Below are positions 1 to 11,174 of a stretch of 64,000 nt of DNA, one piece after another. Every line of letters begins with the position of its first letter. The stretch's first letter is position 1. The stretch is taken from assembly GCA_047967505.1 (NCBI GenBank), contig CM106539.1; one strand, written 5' to 3'. This DNA comes from Dipteris shenzhenensis (lineage: Eukaryota; Polypodiophyta; Polypodiopsida; Gleicheniales). The notes below the pieces were generated by a model. The model saw only the letters and a program-made list of their open reading frames with translations, had not been told where the DNA came from and searched no databases. Both the position numbers and the translations under genes were made by a program.

Positions 1-674
1 CATTGCTCTTGTCCCATAGAGATAATTCTACATCTCTTATGGACTTCTCCTTCCACCAAGGATCTCCCTTGGGGCCTTATTGGCTAGCCTTTAGATTCAC
101 TTCCTTTCACATGCCTTCTCCAAGTAGTTCTGGATATTTAATAGGCGATATCATGCATCCCTTGTTGACTATAGCTCATTGTTTTTGTGGTTTAGATTTA
201 GGCCATACTCGACCATCTAGCATGATAGAAACCATCGTCTCATGCTCCTTTAGCTACTTATGCATCCTTCAAGCATTCTTTGCAAATGTTCGTATATGAT
301 GCTTAGCACATAGGTGGCATTTCCTTGCATCTTTTAGAAGTGTTTTCCCACTACTTCTAGCTACCACACTTGGTGGAAGGATTTGTAAATTCCATTAATT
401 AATTGAGTCAGTGGTTTCACCCAAAAATGTGTGTGTGTGTGTGTCCACGCGCGCGTGTGTCCATGTATCTATCTATCTATCTATAGATCGATGAGCTAGA
501 TAGCTTATCAACTCACCTAGAGGACTAGAAAAGACCCAATAATATTGTGTGCCTACAAAAGAAAGTCAACTTGTCCATTCTTCAAACTCGACCAAGTATA
601 ATAAAAATACATTGATCACAATCCAGAATTGGGCATCATACCATCCATTGATGTATAGATTTATACCCACCCCA

Positions 675-680
<6 letters not shown>
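1..680. other. Unassigned non-coding stretch
   Basis: I see no supportable gene. It holds a short (GT)n run near 429-444 followed by a CG/GT alternation and a (TATC)n run near 466-485. The open frames here have no recognisable protein signature. Confidence 0.5.
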
Positions 681-713
<33 letters not shown>

Positions 714-721
714 CCCCCCCC
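681..721 (+). repeat. (CT)15 microsatellite followed by a poly-C run
   Basis: Pure CT repeat at 681-710 followed by about eleven C. It sits at the left edge of a dispersed repeat whose other copies also start at a CT microsatellite (9937 and 57323), so the microsatellite seems to be part of the repeat family. Confidence 0.9.
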
Positions 722-915
722 ATTCCACTCAATATTGAGTGACCCTTTCATAAACACAAGCTTTGATAGTTTTATTCTCAAGGTGTGTGCCATATTCAAC
801 CCATCATTCTCTCACTTTTTGACTACTTTTCTCTCATCTTCATACCTTATCCTCCACACCTTGAACAAGAGTGAGTCATTAAAAATGTGCATGAGTCATG
901 AGTGCTCATTTACAA
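722..915 (+). repeat. Dispersed repeat family A, copy 1 (partial)
   Basis: After the CT run this segment shares a recurring order of phrases with 9959-10110 and 57344-57480: a 'ttgagtgac' or 'gagtggc' start, 'aagctttgata', 'catattcaacccatc', 'ctctcatcttc' and 'cacaccttgaa'. Copy 1 loses similarity after about 915, whereas the other two continue for about 600 bp. No coding signal is convincing; the open frames are made mostly of CT-repeat translation. Confidence 0.7.
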
Positions 916-1499
916 AAGGCCATCCATGTTTGCTTAAGTTTTTGAGAAGTGACTAGCTTTTGAAACATATACACATTGAATTTTAATTAGCTCTCTATAT
1001 ATTTATTTAACAGAACTTTTTGGAAATATAAAAAATTTCCCAAATTTCTATATAAATAAAATAAAGAAAATAGATAAATTTAATAGTACATGTAACACTA
1101 TAGATAAACCTAAAGACAATAACTTTTTAAGTACATAAGAAACCAATTATGGTATTAATATGTACATAGTGAAATATGTACACAACTTTAAATCATGTAA
1201 TCTTCTTAGAACCATTGATCTTAATGTCTCAGCCATAGCAAGCAAAAATTCAAGATGAATAAGTTTCACACATTGCAAAAACATTCACTTACTATGAATA
1301 GTCAAGCTTGTAACAAAAAAGATGAAATAAATGGATTTAAGAACCACATGGCCTATAGTATACATCCAACTATCTAGAAGATGGAACACAAAAATGAAGA
1401 GATTTACATGGAATATGAAAATGCTGACTATGAAAAAAGTCTTCAAGCTCATTTTCTACAAACCATATTCCTAGGTACAATATTTTCTAAGTACAATAA
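916..1499. other. AT-rich stretch without a recognisable feature
   Basis: The segment is rich in A and T, with short A runs around 1020-1110. I see no gene, repeat family or regulatory signature I can support. Confidence 0.5.
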
Positions 1500-1860
1500 A
1501 ATGAAGGGAAGGGTGTTCTGGCTCAGGCTCCTCCTCTGCATCATTTTCCTCTTCTTGCTTTCGCTGAGTTTGTCTTGGAGGATTGCTTTTGATTCTTTCT
1601 TTGTCTCTCTAGCACAGGCTCATAGTCCACAAGATCCACAATGTCTCAAACATCCTAGTCTCCAATCAGATGTTGGGGCTCTCCTAATGCATGAAAAAAT
1701 TGAGGATATTATAATATGCTCATCCCAACCTCTTGGAATTCATTAAGCAATTCCTTTATGGCAATCAATATTTGCTCAATGAAATTGACTTGGAGGGGAT
1801 CACACTCCACTACAACCATATTTCTACCTCTTTTAAGTGCACTTACAGTTGTAGTGCATG
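1500..1860 (-). pseudogene. Decayed ORF of unknown family
   Basis: The minus strand keeps one reading frame with protein-like composition from about 1860 down to 1500, including 'KRGRNMVVVECDPL', 'FIEQILIAIKELLNEF' and 'DIVDLVDYEPVLERQ'. It is interrupted by three or four stops, several of them TAG. The C-terminal part is basic and low in complexity. I do not recognise the family; its setting among transposon debris suggests a mobile-element ORF. This is inference from composition only. Confidence 0.35.
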
Positions 1861-2099
1861 TACGTAAAAAGAGGTCCACTATCTAGTATCCCTTGATTGA
1901 AAAAGATCATTTAGATTCACCATCAAAAGTTGGGGCTTTTGATATGGGTAAATGGCACCTTTTAACTCACCACTACTATTATGCATTCGATGTGGGTCAA
2001 TGACACCTTGTAACTCACCACTATTGTGATTAAACTTCTTACATACACTAGGTCTTTCAAAACCATTTGTGCGACCTTTTTTGTGGTAAAGTTATAACT

Positions 2100-2830
2100 T
2101 CCTTTACCTTGAAAACCCAAAGAAAATTGAAGAAGAAAACTCACAAGCCCATGCAAGTTCAACAAGTTTGTAACCATAAATGTTTGGTTTTGTCTTGCAC
2201 AAGAAAACAAAGCTTAGCCTCACCGATGTGCACAGTTTAAACCTATCCACAACACCCCCATTTAGGCATAGCATAGGAGAGGAATTCCAAAATAGATTTC
2301 CCACCATTGTACAAAAGATAAAATCAAACCCTAGTTTCTCCATCACAATTAGCATGAAATCCCACTTAACTCTATCATATTAAGCCTTTTCAAAGTCGAA
2401 CCCCAATAACATAAATTTTTTTTCCAAAGCATCAACAAAATTTAATGCAGTTGACACATTCAAAACATGCTCATACATTTCCCTTCCTTTTGCTCCCCGT
2501 CTACTATCTTCATACAAATTTCTCTAATTCTAAAAGCCAAAGCTTTAGCCACAATTATGATACAAAGTTTTCAACATTGAAAATGGGATGCTAGCAATCC
2601 CCCACCTTCAACCTATTTTGACACTTGGGGAGCAACTTCACTACTCTCACATTTGCATCATCAATCAAAGTACCCATCTATAGATAAGCATTTACCATAA
2701 CAACATAATCCAACTTAAGAATCTCCCAAAACACAACATAGAATTTAATTGTTAACCCATTAGGTCCAAGTGCCTTATCATTCTATAAGAAATCCAAGGT
2801 CCAGGTGCCTTAACATTCTCCAAGCAATCC
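2100..2830 (-). mobile_element. LINE (L1-type) reverse transcriptase relic
   Basis: Minus-strand frames carry the signatures of plant LINE reverse transcriptase in the right order: 'ALGPNGLTIKFY', 'VFWEI', 'VVKLLPKCQNRLKVGD', and further on 'MLCLNGGVVDRF'. In intact plant L1 elements these match the 'GPDG', 'LIPK' and 'NG...F...RGVRQG' regions of the palm. The reading shifts frame and is broken by stops. About 40 bp around 2760-2820 is locally duplicated, so the 'KA(P/L)GP' segment occurs twice. No endonuclease domain or poly-A tail was identified. It is clearly non-functional. Confidence 0.75.
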
Positions 2831-3059
2831 AACTTTGTTCAAGACTAAACCTTTACACATCAAACAACCTCGGAGAGACATCTTGCAAAATCACTTCCAC
2901 CTTATTGAGAGTGCACCCTTAACCCCTAGAGATCAAACTATGCTCACCAACTCCCTTCTAAACACCTCAGCAATGTACCAAAGCTTAGTTACCACCTTCC
3001 CATTTGCATCCATCATTCTATGCATATCTTCCATCATTTGTCTTTTCTTCATCAATGAG

Positions 3060-3710
3060 TGAGCTAGAATGCTTGGCCGGCTACTACGTATATTGTAAGT
3101 AGCTAATAATAGGCCAGTTGGTCTAGAATGTGCCACATGGTTTCATAGGATTTTAGAGTTTCATAAAATGCTATAGTGCTTCCCAAGTAAAAAAGAATTT
3201 AGATGGACAGCTTCCAATCACAACCAATGTGGCCAACTTTGTATCCTAGGGTCAATGCATGATCAGGTATAGCCAATATTTTAGGGGTAGTTTTGGGGTC
3301 ATGACGTGACAGGTTGGTGAGCGATATTTTAAATTTCAAATAGACCCTTTCTATTACTCTTGTCAAAAAATTTCCTAGCATAATGGTTACCTTAGTAGCA
3401 TAATAATGAGATGCAATTTATAAAAAATTGCTATTCTAAACACCGCAAAGCTCAACACATGACACAAGCAATTTTTCCCTCCTTTGTGTAGTCTTTGTGC
3501 TACATCTTTGTGCATCATAATTTCCACAGTCTGTCATATCATCTACCCACATATCGCTACATGTTATCTACACACAACTTGCCACCTGTCATCTACCACA
3601 ACTCGCCACCTGTCACCTATGTGTAGCTTTTTTGTGCTGATCTAGATTCATGACCACCGTGCAGTACGCTGGTTCTTGGATGTGGCTGTAGCTACTTCTA
3701 ATTAAAGAAA
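3060..3710. other. Unassigned stretch with a short CACCTGTCA-type minisatellite
   Basis: I see no gene. Around 3535-3630 a phrase close to 'gccacctgtcatctacc' recurs about three to four times with small changes, giving a short degenerate tandem repeat. The rest is unassigned. Confidence 0.5.
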
Positions 3711-3719
3711 AGAAAATGT

Positions 3720-4440
3720 ATTCATGTCAATTTGTTGTATCAGGTGAGACTAACATTGGAGTACCACAATTGTTCATATATTTTGCATCGAGGGGTTCCA
3801 TCTACAAAGACACCAGAAATAGTCTATTTCTTAGGCTTCACTTAGATGACCGGTACATCTGCCATCAGGCTACCAATGATTGGGATAATCACTAGGGAAT
3901 TGACATCCTTGGTTGTTTTTCATTCAACTTGGAGTTGCTGCAGAAGGAACTCTCACCAATATAAGGCAATCTTTAGCAACTTAGTGATGGTCAAACTGAC
4001 TTTCATGTCATGGAAAATTTCCCATGCCTTTGCGAATTTTGGTGTCGAGCATTCCATAACAGAAGACCCTTCTTGTGCCTTGCTAATGGATTCTTCACCA
4101 GGTTCCATCGCTTGCAGCGATGAACTTGACTTGGACTACCAGTCAATAGATGCTTTCCCCTTTACTTCCTCAATCAACTTGGATGTCAGTTATTGTTGTG
4201 ACTTCCATTCAATATCTCCATTTGATGGTGGACCTTCTTTCGGGGTAATGATTGGACCCTTTGAATGGGTAATTACATTGGCACTGATCAGATCGATAAT
4301 ATCAGTGAGTACGGCTTGGTAGCTAGGCTCCAATCTTTCAAGTATATCTTTGAGCAGTTAAGATGCTCCTCCCACAGTTTGCATTCAGCCTGAGTATGAT
4401 TCTCTCCATAGTAGAAACATTTGATAGGACCTCTACCTTC
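3720..4440 (-). mobile_element. Ty3/gypsy gag-protease relic
   Basis: Read on the minus strand, a gag zinc knuckle lies at 4381-4419 with the spacing C-x2-(C)-x3-H-x4-C found in many plant gypsy gags. The second cysteine is tyrosine ('CFYYGENH'). It is followed by 'DILERLEPSYQAVLTDIIDL' after a frame change, then a linker ('KAWEIFHDMKVSLTITKLLK') and, near 3750, 'ISGVFVDGT', which resembles the start of a retroviral-type aspartic protease. Stops and frame changes show decay. It abuts the CACTA relic at 4.57 kb. The gypsy assignment rests on this order of parts; no reverse transcriptase remains here. Confidence 0.55.
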
Positions 4441-4569
4441 ATTATTCCTTCCTTTATTGTTTCTTTGCTCGTTCCTGGGAGTTTGTCCACTACTACACTT
4501 TCATCCTTTTTGACATTTTCTTGCCACTGTTTAGCGCATGCAGGTGCAAAAACCATCAGTATGGTGCAT

Positions 4570-6790
4570 GGGTGGATTTTTTATCGGTATTGGTGTCGAC
4601 ATATACCGACACTTGTGAGTGTTGGTATATCCCAAAATTAAGATAGTGTGGGTATATACCAACACCATCAGAAGAAGTTTTATCAATGTTGGTATGTACT
4701 GACACTAGGAAAAAATTTCCATACCGACAAAATAACATAATGTTGTTTGCAATAAGACTCAAAATAAAAATTTCCTACAAGTTTTATCATTTGAAAGATA
4801 AGAAATATAAGAGTATGTACATGAAGCTTGAGATCAAATACTCATGTATTCAGGGGAATTCACTATACAAATGTAAATAATGCCAATTTAAAAGTAAAAG
4901 GGGCAAAGATAAAAAGCCTTGGCGATGGTAAAAGAATCAATCAGTAGGATTTACATCAATAGCCTTGAGCCAGGTCCAATGTGGCAAATAAGTCTATCTC
5001 TAGCTGTATAGTCAATTGATCTCACCAATATCACCATCATCTACTGTATGTCTACCTAAGACTTGATCCTCTATTTCATCTTCTTCAATAATATAAGGTG
5101 ATCCATGATCCCCATCTTCTTCCCCAATGTCATGATCTCCCCCTTCCTCCATTACGATGTTATTATATGCATTTCTTTGTGGCATATGCACTTTCTTTAT
5201 GGCCCATTTCGTGATCTTCATCTTCTTCCCTAGATCCATCGAGATCAAGTGGATCTATTGGTGGCATCTTCGTATCCACATCCCTATCTTCAAAAGTATG
5301 TTTACCTCGAGGAGAAACTTGGACCATATACCACCATCATGGACGGAAGACCCCTATGTTCAAGGTGCAAATTAAATGCCATCAATTGTATTAATGGATG
5401 CTTAATTATATATGAACATATATTGATTCTTTAAAAACAAAGGCATTATCTTAATTAATTCATTAGTACATACCTACTCACAAGGCTCAGGAAGAATAAA
5501 AGTATCACTTTCATTGGTCCACAGCTTAGTGGCCTTGGGCAAAGAAACCACTATAGTAACTACATTTTCTGAATGTAGCATTGGGACTATTGTAGATAGT
5601 ACATTAAGAATAAAAATACTAAATCGTCTAAAATCAACTTCATAGATTTTGTTTATTGTACCACAATAATCTAATTGAGGAGAGAAGATTGGTATTAAAA
5701 GCAAATCGCTGGGCTATCTTGTACGAAGTTGGCCATGACTCCACAATCATATGTGACTCTCTTTGAATAGATATGTTAGATAGGTTCCATAAAAAAATCG
5801 CATCCATATGACCATAATGCATTGTACCTTTCATCTTTAGCTTTACTAAGAGCCTCTTGTAGCCAATCCATTGACATGTATTTGGGGAGAAGAGAAATAT
5901 CCTATGGATATGGTAGCGCTCAACTGTGCATGACTCTAAATCTTTCCCCGTCATTTACTCTTTCTACTTTGGCCGCTTCATATCTCTTGATCCATTTTTG
6001 CATCTCCTTGCTATTGAGGATACAAAACTTGTTGAATTTCTCCCTTTGTTCTTTGCTCATATTATTTTCAATCCCTTTTCCTTGGGGGACCACATCAATT
6101 ATATGGTCATTGTCCTGGTTATGTCAAGCATGTGGCATATAGGGATCCACTCGGGATCCATGAATCCAAGAAACTATGTGATATATACTATTAAATCTTG
6201 CACAAGCCATCCCTTTGGCATGCTTGCTTTGGTTCTTGCTCTTTGCATTACAAATCCCTTCAAAATTTGCATAGAATGTTCAAGGAAAAACCTCAAAATG
6301 ACTATGAATGGTTCTTGCAATTGGCTACCTCATCAACTATGTGTGCAAGCAAGTGCACCTGAGTCATCATAATGCTTGAGGGAAAGTGCAAGCAAGCACA
6401 CAAATTTGATGGAGTCCACCATAGTCTTCTCGATGCTTGATACAAAGATCTCTTTTTGAGAGATCCACCTATTTCACATGCCCATTAAGATTCACAATCA
6501 TCTACTGATCATTCAAAATTGAATGAAATATAGTCAAGGTGATATGATAGTAAGCATATATACCTCACAATGCCATAGATCTTGTAGATATCTATTCTAA
6601 CATCTTCTTATAAGAATCCTTTCACTATAATTGGAAGGAGAAACTATCAGAGCAACAAAAGGATTATAACAGTCCAATATATACCGATTTCAAATCCTAT
6701 TTTTGTTAGTATATACAGACGAATAAGTGTTGGTGTATAACAACACTATGCTTTTACAACCATCGTTATATATCGATGATTCCCTAGCAA
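4570..6790 (-). mobile_element. CACTA (En/Spm) DNA transposon relic
   Basis: About 2.2 kb bounded by repeat-rich ends and containing a decayed transposase on the minus strand. Both ends carry short related motifs around 'tatatacc(a/g)acac' (4570-4720; 6680-6760), like the subterminal repeats of CACTA elements. I could not identify clean terminal CACTA motifs or a target duplication, so the exact limits are uncertain. A related C-terminal fragment is present at 32.62-33.2 kb, which supports this being a repeat family. Confidence 0.6.
5012..6130 (-). pseudogene. CACTA transposase, C-terminal part, decayed
   Basis: On the minus strand, from right to left, the frames give 'MSKEQREKFNKFCI', 'LNSKEMQKWIKRYEAA', 'LPKYMSMDWLQEAL', 'NALWSYGCDFFMEPI', then 'YGTINKIYEVDFRRF' after a frame change. 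The last part resembles the domain called DUF4216 in plant CACTA (TNP2-type) transposases, and the earlier parts the DUF4218-side region. The protein ends in an acidic tail ('GDHDIGEEDGDH'). Several stops and frame changes are present. The same acidic tail occurs at 32.65-32.86 kb on the plus strand. Confidence 0.6.
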
Positions 6791-7317
6791 AAATAGCAGA
6801 TATTGTGTGTGCTTTTCTCTCCTGTGATATCTGACACTCTATTTGTTGCTAGTCGTTTTGCACGTTTTGCCTTCCATTTGACTTCCATTCCCATTCCGAC
6901 AAACAAAGCTCCCTCCCCACCTCCCACTTCTCCATCCTCTCCAAAAATCTCCTTCTCCACCTCCAAGTGTTGCAGCAAACCTCTTTCTCTTCTTTTTCTT
7001 TCTTTTCAAAGTTCATGCTCTTTAAGTTATTCTTTTCCTATGTTCTCCTTGACGTTTCCTCAAGTTATTATAAGCCCTTGATGCTCCCGATCCATGGTCT
7101 CCCAAATATTAAAGATGTTGAGGATGCTTTTCTCTTGAACAAAATCAATATGATTGTTGTGGATGATATTCGAAAGGAGGGGATGAAGGCACTAGGTCAA
7201 GATCTTAGTTAATATCTTGTGCGCGGTGTGCAAGAGAGTTATGGACCACGCGTGTCGAATATTTATTTCTTGCGTTCAGGCAAATCCACCCTTTGTGACA
7301 GCAGTGGAGGGAGAGAG
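6791..7317. other. Unassigned stretch left of an LTR
   Basis: No family was recognised. A frame at about 7080-7212 reads 'DVEDAFLLNKINMIVVDDI' and could be the end of an element whose 3' LTR follows at 7328, but it is too short to assign. Confidence 0.4.
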
Positions 7318-7550
7318 TACGGGGGAGTGTTAGAATATCTAATCGGGACTAAAACGTATATTGTTACGTGCATGACTTTTACACATGTGATTCGAGCCTA
7401 ATCGAATAGGTCCTATAAATGTAAACCGTAAGGATGAGCAATACAATTCAATTCCATTGATCTCTGTCTCTCTCCGTTGTCTAGTCTTCTTGCATCTCTC
7501 TCCCATAGCTTTGCTGTCAAGAGTGTTTTGCTCCTCAGTCTTGTATATCA
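7318..7550 (+). mobile_element. 3' LTR fragment with preceding polypurine tract
   Basis: A polypurine tract ('tacgggggag', 7318-7327) is directly followed by 'tgttagaata', a typical LTR start. Within it, 'cctataaat' near 7412 is a plausible TATA box. The sequence runs to 'tatatca' at 7550, a plausible CA end. Immediately to the right begins host-gene-like sequence (7555), so an LTR element appears to have inserted in, or been joined to, the pseudogene copy. The rest of the element is absent or too decayed to see. The right end is inferred from the start of host homology. Confidence 0.6.
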
Positions 7551-7554
7551 GACA

Positions 7555-8455
7555 TAAAACACCTCGTAGGTGCGATTTAAAACCACAATTACAAGGGTTG
7601 ACACGGTATAATCTCCTTGTGTTGCAGAAACACGCAAGCTGTTGACAAGATTCTCACAAATGCTCCGTACTACAGAGTTTGGACATCCAGTGAAGTCTTC
7701 CAAGTGCCTGCAAAATAAGTATTTGAAACGCATGATGATTAATTAAGCATTAACCAACAGATCCCTGATTCAACATAAACGCGTACAGACAAAACAATCT
7801 TCAAACGAGGAAGGGAATGATGGGTACAATTGGGTAGATACCTCTGGCGCGCTGAGCTGATGAGGCACAACAAAACCATATATTATTGGACCGATGGGTA
7901 TCAGAGGCCAGTCAATCCAACTACGTTTCCCGCAATGGAAAGGTCTGCTCATTCTTCTCAATGAGGGAAATATTGCAGATAACAATGTCCTGCATCCTCC
8001 TCGCCACTGGCAACATCCCACATTCGCACGGAAACATCAAGAGGCAGAAAACAATGACCTGCACTCCCCAATCGAAGGGATTCAAAATGATGAAGAAGGC
8101 AGATCCGGCCAATAACAGGAGAAGATCAGGACAATTTCAATACCCTGGACGTCCAAAATGTTGACGATGGCGCACTCCCAGCCAACAGAGGAGCACAAAC
8201 ACCTATATCACAATGTAATTCGTTCATATCAATACAATCTATTCTACGCATGAGCATGACTCTGAGAATTCTACATATATTGGTGGTAGAGTTTGAAGTT
8301 TTCCTGTTCCCTAAAGTGCTACACCGTCGATCTCCATCTTCAAATTGGATAGAAGCCAGTTTGTTGAAAGGCTCTTGTACTAGGGTAGGCATTTTTGTGC
8401 TCCGAGAATGCACACAAGCGCGTGAGATATCCTAGCCATAGCTCTGCCACAATTT
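7555..8455 (-). pseudogene. Truncated duplicate of the multi-pass membrane protein gene
   Basis: This minus-strand segment matches the gene at 53950-56082 from within exon 2 (about 55456) through the intron into exon 1. The intron is retained with its donor ('gaggtatct') and acceptor ('attttgcag'), so the copy arose from genomic DNA and not from mRNA. Relative to the other copy it lacks 8 nt at the start of exon 2 and has further losses of roughly 10 and 21 nt within exon 2. It also has a 389-bp insertion in exon 1 (7885-8273) and has lost the start-codon end of exon 1. The 3' half of the gene is missing because an LTR fragment abuts at 7550. It cannot encode the protein. Confidence 0.85.
7885..8273. 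mobile_element. 389-bp insertion flanked by 8-bp direct repeats
   Basis: Compared with the intact copy (near 55815), exon 1 of the pseudogene is interrupted by 389 bp. The interruption is flanked by 'catatatt' at 7877-7884 and again at 8274-8281, a probable 8-bp target duplication of the size made by hAT-type transposons. I saw no clear terminal inverted repeats. Inside it, 'gggtatcagaggcc' resembles a copia primer-binding site, but the orientation and lack of LTRs do not support a small LTR element. The insertion itself is clear; its type is not. Confidence 0.65.
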
Positions 8456-8490
8456 ATGTGCTCTAATTGAAGATCAGGATGCTGTTCATG

Positions 8491-8533
<43 letters not shown>
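8491..8533 (+). repeat. (CT)n microsatellite
   Basis: About 21 uninterrupted CT units followed by a C run. It is collinear with the short CT run at 56222-56240 upstream of the intact gene copy. Confidence 0.9.
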
Positions 8534-8536
<3 letters not shown>

Positions 8537-9179
8537 CCCCTCGCAAGAGCCTTGCATATGGATCGCTGGCTGATGAGTTCACGCAGAGTAAACCAATGAA
8601 TCTAGAGCAATGCGTCTTTACAATGAGTCCTCAAGACCTTGGTTTAACACACACGTTCGTCAAGCCACCTGGCGCTCTTCCCATCGTTGAACGGTTTTTC
8701 CTTTCACAAGTCAACCACACGACTTAGTACCCACGACTTTCTATACTCGAGTCTCATCCAAGGGCATGTTTCCACAAGTGACAATGGGGTGCCGATTCAG
8801 GCCCCTAGCCACACACTATGGTGGGAAAGGAGCAGAGGCACCTAGAAGAGGGAACAGAGGTAGGCTCAAGCAGCCCGAAAGCTTCAGCACAAGTCCGAAT
8901 TGTCTCTTTCAAAGTTCAAACACTCGGGTGCTCAAGTGAGTCGACCATTTTACTAAATGCTCGATGTGCCACTCGTTTTTCTCAAATTGCCACCGCCATA
9001 AATTACAATGTCGTTGCGGGAATTGGAGCGGGAGCGCATCGCGCACAAAATTGCGTACATTTCTGCCCCCTTGGAAGCAGCCCCCAAGAGAGGGTAAGTT
9101 TACCTCTCCTAAAACAAAAATAAGATAGAAAACAAGATGAACTATGCACGGTCAAAGGACGAACACCCTGTAAATAGTA

Positions 9180-9305
9180 GGTGAAGGTGAAGATCAACAC
9201 CCCTAAATTTGGAGAAGGTGAAGATCAACACCTCTAAATCAGGTGAAGATCTGCCATAGAGAAGGTGAAGATCTGCCATAGAGAAGGTGAAGATCTGCAT
9301 CTCTA
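9180..9305 (+). repeat. Minisatellite with an AGGTGAAGATC core
   Basis: The core 'aggtgaagatc' recurs five times. The first two are followed by 'aacacc', the later ones by 'tgccatagaga' or 'tgcatct'. Unit spacing is about 22-32 bp. Two neighbouring units (9241-9285) are identical over 22 bp. It is absent from the collinear flank at 56 kb, so it arose or was inserted after the duplication. Confidence 0.75.
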
Positions 9306-9631
9306 GAAGCTTGTCACTAGACTTGCATTCAAATTTCCATTGAAACCACACCAAAGTGGCAACAAAATAAAAATAATCACCAAATGGTGAGCCCTCTTGC
9401 AAACTCTACAATCCAAAAATAGAACACAAACTCGATGTCACCAGCCCTTGCATTCAAAACTCCATGCACTTTTTGTGCTCGGTGCCAAATGGCCACCAAT
9501 AAAAAATTTATTGCAATATTTATCGAAAAATAGCGATTTCAGAGAACCTCACCCTTTACTAAAGGCTTCCTCCAGGCTAGGCCAAAAAGAAAAGAGAGAA
9601 AGCATACCTCTTCTTAAAGCACAAAGTGAGA

Positions 9632-9663
9632 CTCTCTCTCTCTCTCTCTCTCCGTGTCCCTCC

Positions 9664-9718
<55 letters not shown>
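9632..9718 (+). repeat. Compound (CT)n microsatellite
   Basis: Two CT tracts (9632-9652 and 9674-9718) are separated by a short CT/CCT-rich link. It matches the shorter CT run at 56544-56564 in the duplicate flank, which suggests expansion in this copy. Confidence 0.85.
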
Positions 9719-9721
<3 letters not shown>

Positions 9722-9936
9722 CTTCTCTTTGTCATGTTGTCAGAGTTTCGAGATATTTTCTCCTCTTCCACATTGAAAATATAGGCATTTTGCACTCTTT
9801 AACATTACCTGATCTTTCTAAATTTCAAACACCTTCCGAAATTATCTATCATTCCAATATACCTACCTTTCACTTCCTCTCAAGTCCAATCATGAATTGA
9901 AAGGGCCTTGGGTCCACTCATGGTTTTTGAATTGGA

Positions 9937-10566
9937 TCTCTCTCTCTCTCTCTCTCTCCCATTTTACTCATTATTGAGTGACCAACACCTAAGCTTTGAT
10001 ACTTTCTTCTCAACATGTGTGGCCATATTCAACCCATCCTTCTCACTCCTTTTGCCTATTTTTCCCTCATCTTCGTGCTTACCCACCACACATTGAAAGT
10101 GGATCAAGCCATCATTCCTTCAATGAAAGCGAGATGTACTTGAAGGATTTCCTAAACTACTTATTAATTGAGATATTAGTCCATTTTTTAAATAGGATTC
10201 ATAAAAACTAATTGTCACTTCCCTCATGGAAAATTGTCAACTTTAGAATGAAAAAAGGGTGTAGGGCAAATTACCATTTTAAAGAGAATTTTATAATATC
10301 CTATGGGAGCTACTATATAAAAGTATCCCATACCTTGTGTGTTCAAGGGGTAATTTAAAAGCCCATACTTACAACCAAATTATTATCAAGGTTTTGTGAT
10401 GCATTCTCGACAACCTCTATGTATTTGTCAATATCCATGTGGTGCTCACATAGATCTAGCGCCTAAGAACTCAACATTTATTCCATGAGGCTACTCAATG
10501 CAAAATAATTTTTCCATCAAATTAAGCATGGACCATGTTCATGTGATCATTATTTGTGTGATATTA
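9937..10566 (+). repeat. Dispersed repeat family A, copy 2
   Basis: It begins at a CT microsatellite (9937-9958) and is similar to 57323-57918 over about 600 bp, with shared phrases such as 'catattcaacccatc', 'gagatgtacttgaag', 'gtgctcacatagatctagc' and 'cctaagaactc'. Copy 1 at 681-915 matches only the first third. No ORF is conserved between copies. Because the flanking blocks are also collinear with 56-57 kb, copies 2 and 3 were probably carried by the segmental duplication. Confidence 0.8.
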
Positions 10567-11170
10567 GCCTTTCCTTCAATGCCTACATGGCCTAAGAAAA
10601 GCTAAGGATTGCTTATTATTCCACCTAAGTGACCACATAAAGTGCTTAAGGAGATCTAAAGATTGCTTATGATTCCAGATAGGTAACTAAAATGCTCTGC
10701 AAAGTCATGTGAAATTAAACATAGAGAAAAATTGAGACGTTTGCATCAATTACATTACATCTTCATAACACATCTTAGTCAATATTTTTTCCTTTCTAAC
10801 TTTTTCAATAAATGGTACATACGTAGAATTCTTCAAAAACAGCAAATGAGCAAATCATTTGCTCAAGGATGAAGGATCCTAGTTTTAAAAAATTAGTAAT
10901 TTTGATTATTAAATTTATGATATTATCACCATTCATAACCTCCAGTATCCATACCATAGTATAGGAAGTGACAGATGTGCGAAAAATATAGAACCAAAGC
11001 CAAAAAAGACTAATTTATTTAGATATGAGATACCTCCACCAAACGCTCCATGATTGCCTCTTCAAGACTCTATCAAAGAATAGGAGAGGAGAGAATAGAT
11101 ATCCAAGAAAGGTACCCTAATCTTTCTTCTCCTTAGTTGGCTCTCATCCATAGTCCGTCGTCTATAATAA
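10567..11170. other. Unassigned stretch
   Basis: AT-rich, with no recognised coding or repeat signal. Similarity with the 57-kb copy of repeat family A ends at its left edge. Confidence 0.5.
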
Positions 11171-11174
11171 AATT

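Larger units (their letters stand above)
8456..9936. repeat. Decayed duplicate of the 5' flank of the membrane-protein gene
   Basis: Blocks here match the region upstream of the intact gene in the same order. About 8545-8735 ('tggctgatgagttcacgc', 'cacaagtcaaccacac', 'gtacccac') matches 56285-56470. About 9585-9650 ('aaagagagaaagcatacctc' then CT repeats) matches 56508-56564. The 8735-9585 interval has no counterpart and includes a minisatellite. No gene is supportable. Confidence 0.65.

Noticed and set aside
7885-8273. A small LTR (TRIM-type) element, suggested by 'gggtatcagaggcc'
   Set aside because: No pair of direct LTRs, no TG/CA ends and an 8-bp rather than 5-bp duplication.
9397-9900. 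Ser/Leu-rich open frames around CT microsatellites (also at 26.3, 43.9 and 44.7 kb)
   Set aside because: They are translations of (CT)n repeats with no conserved sequence outside the repeats.
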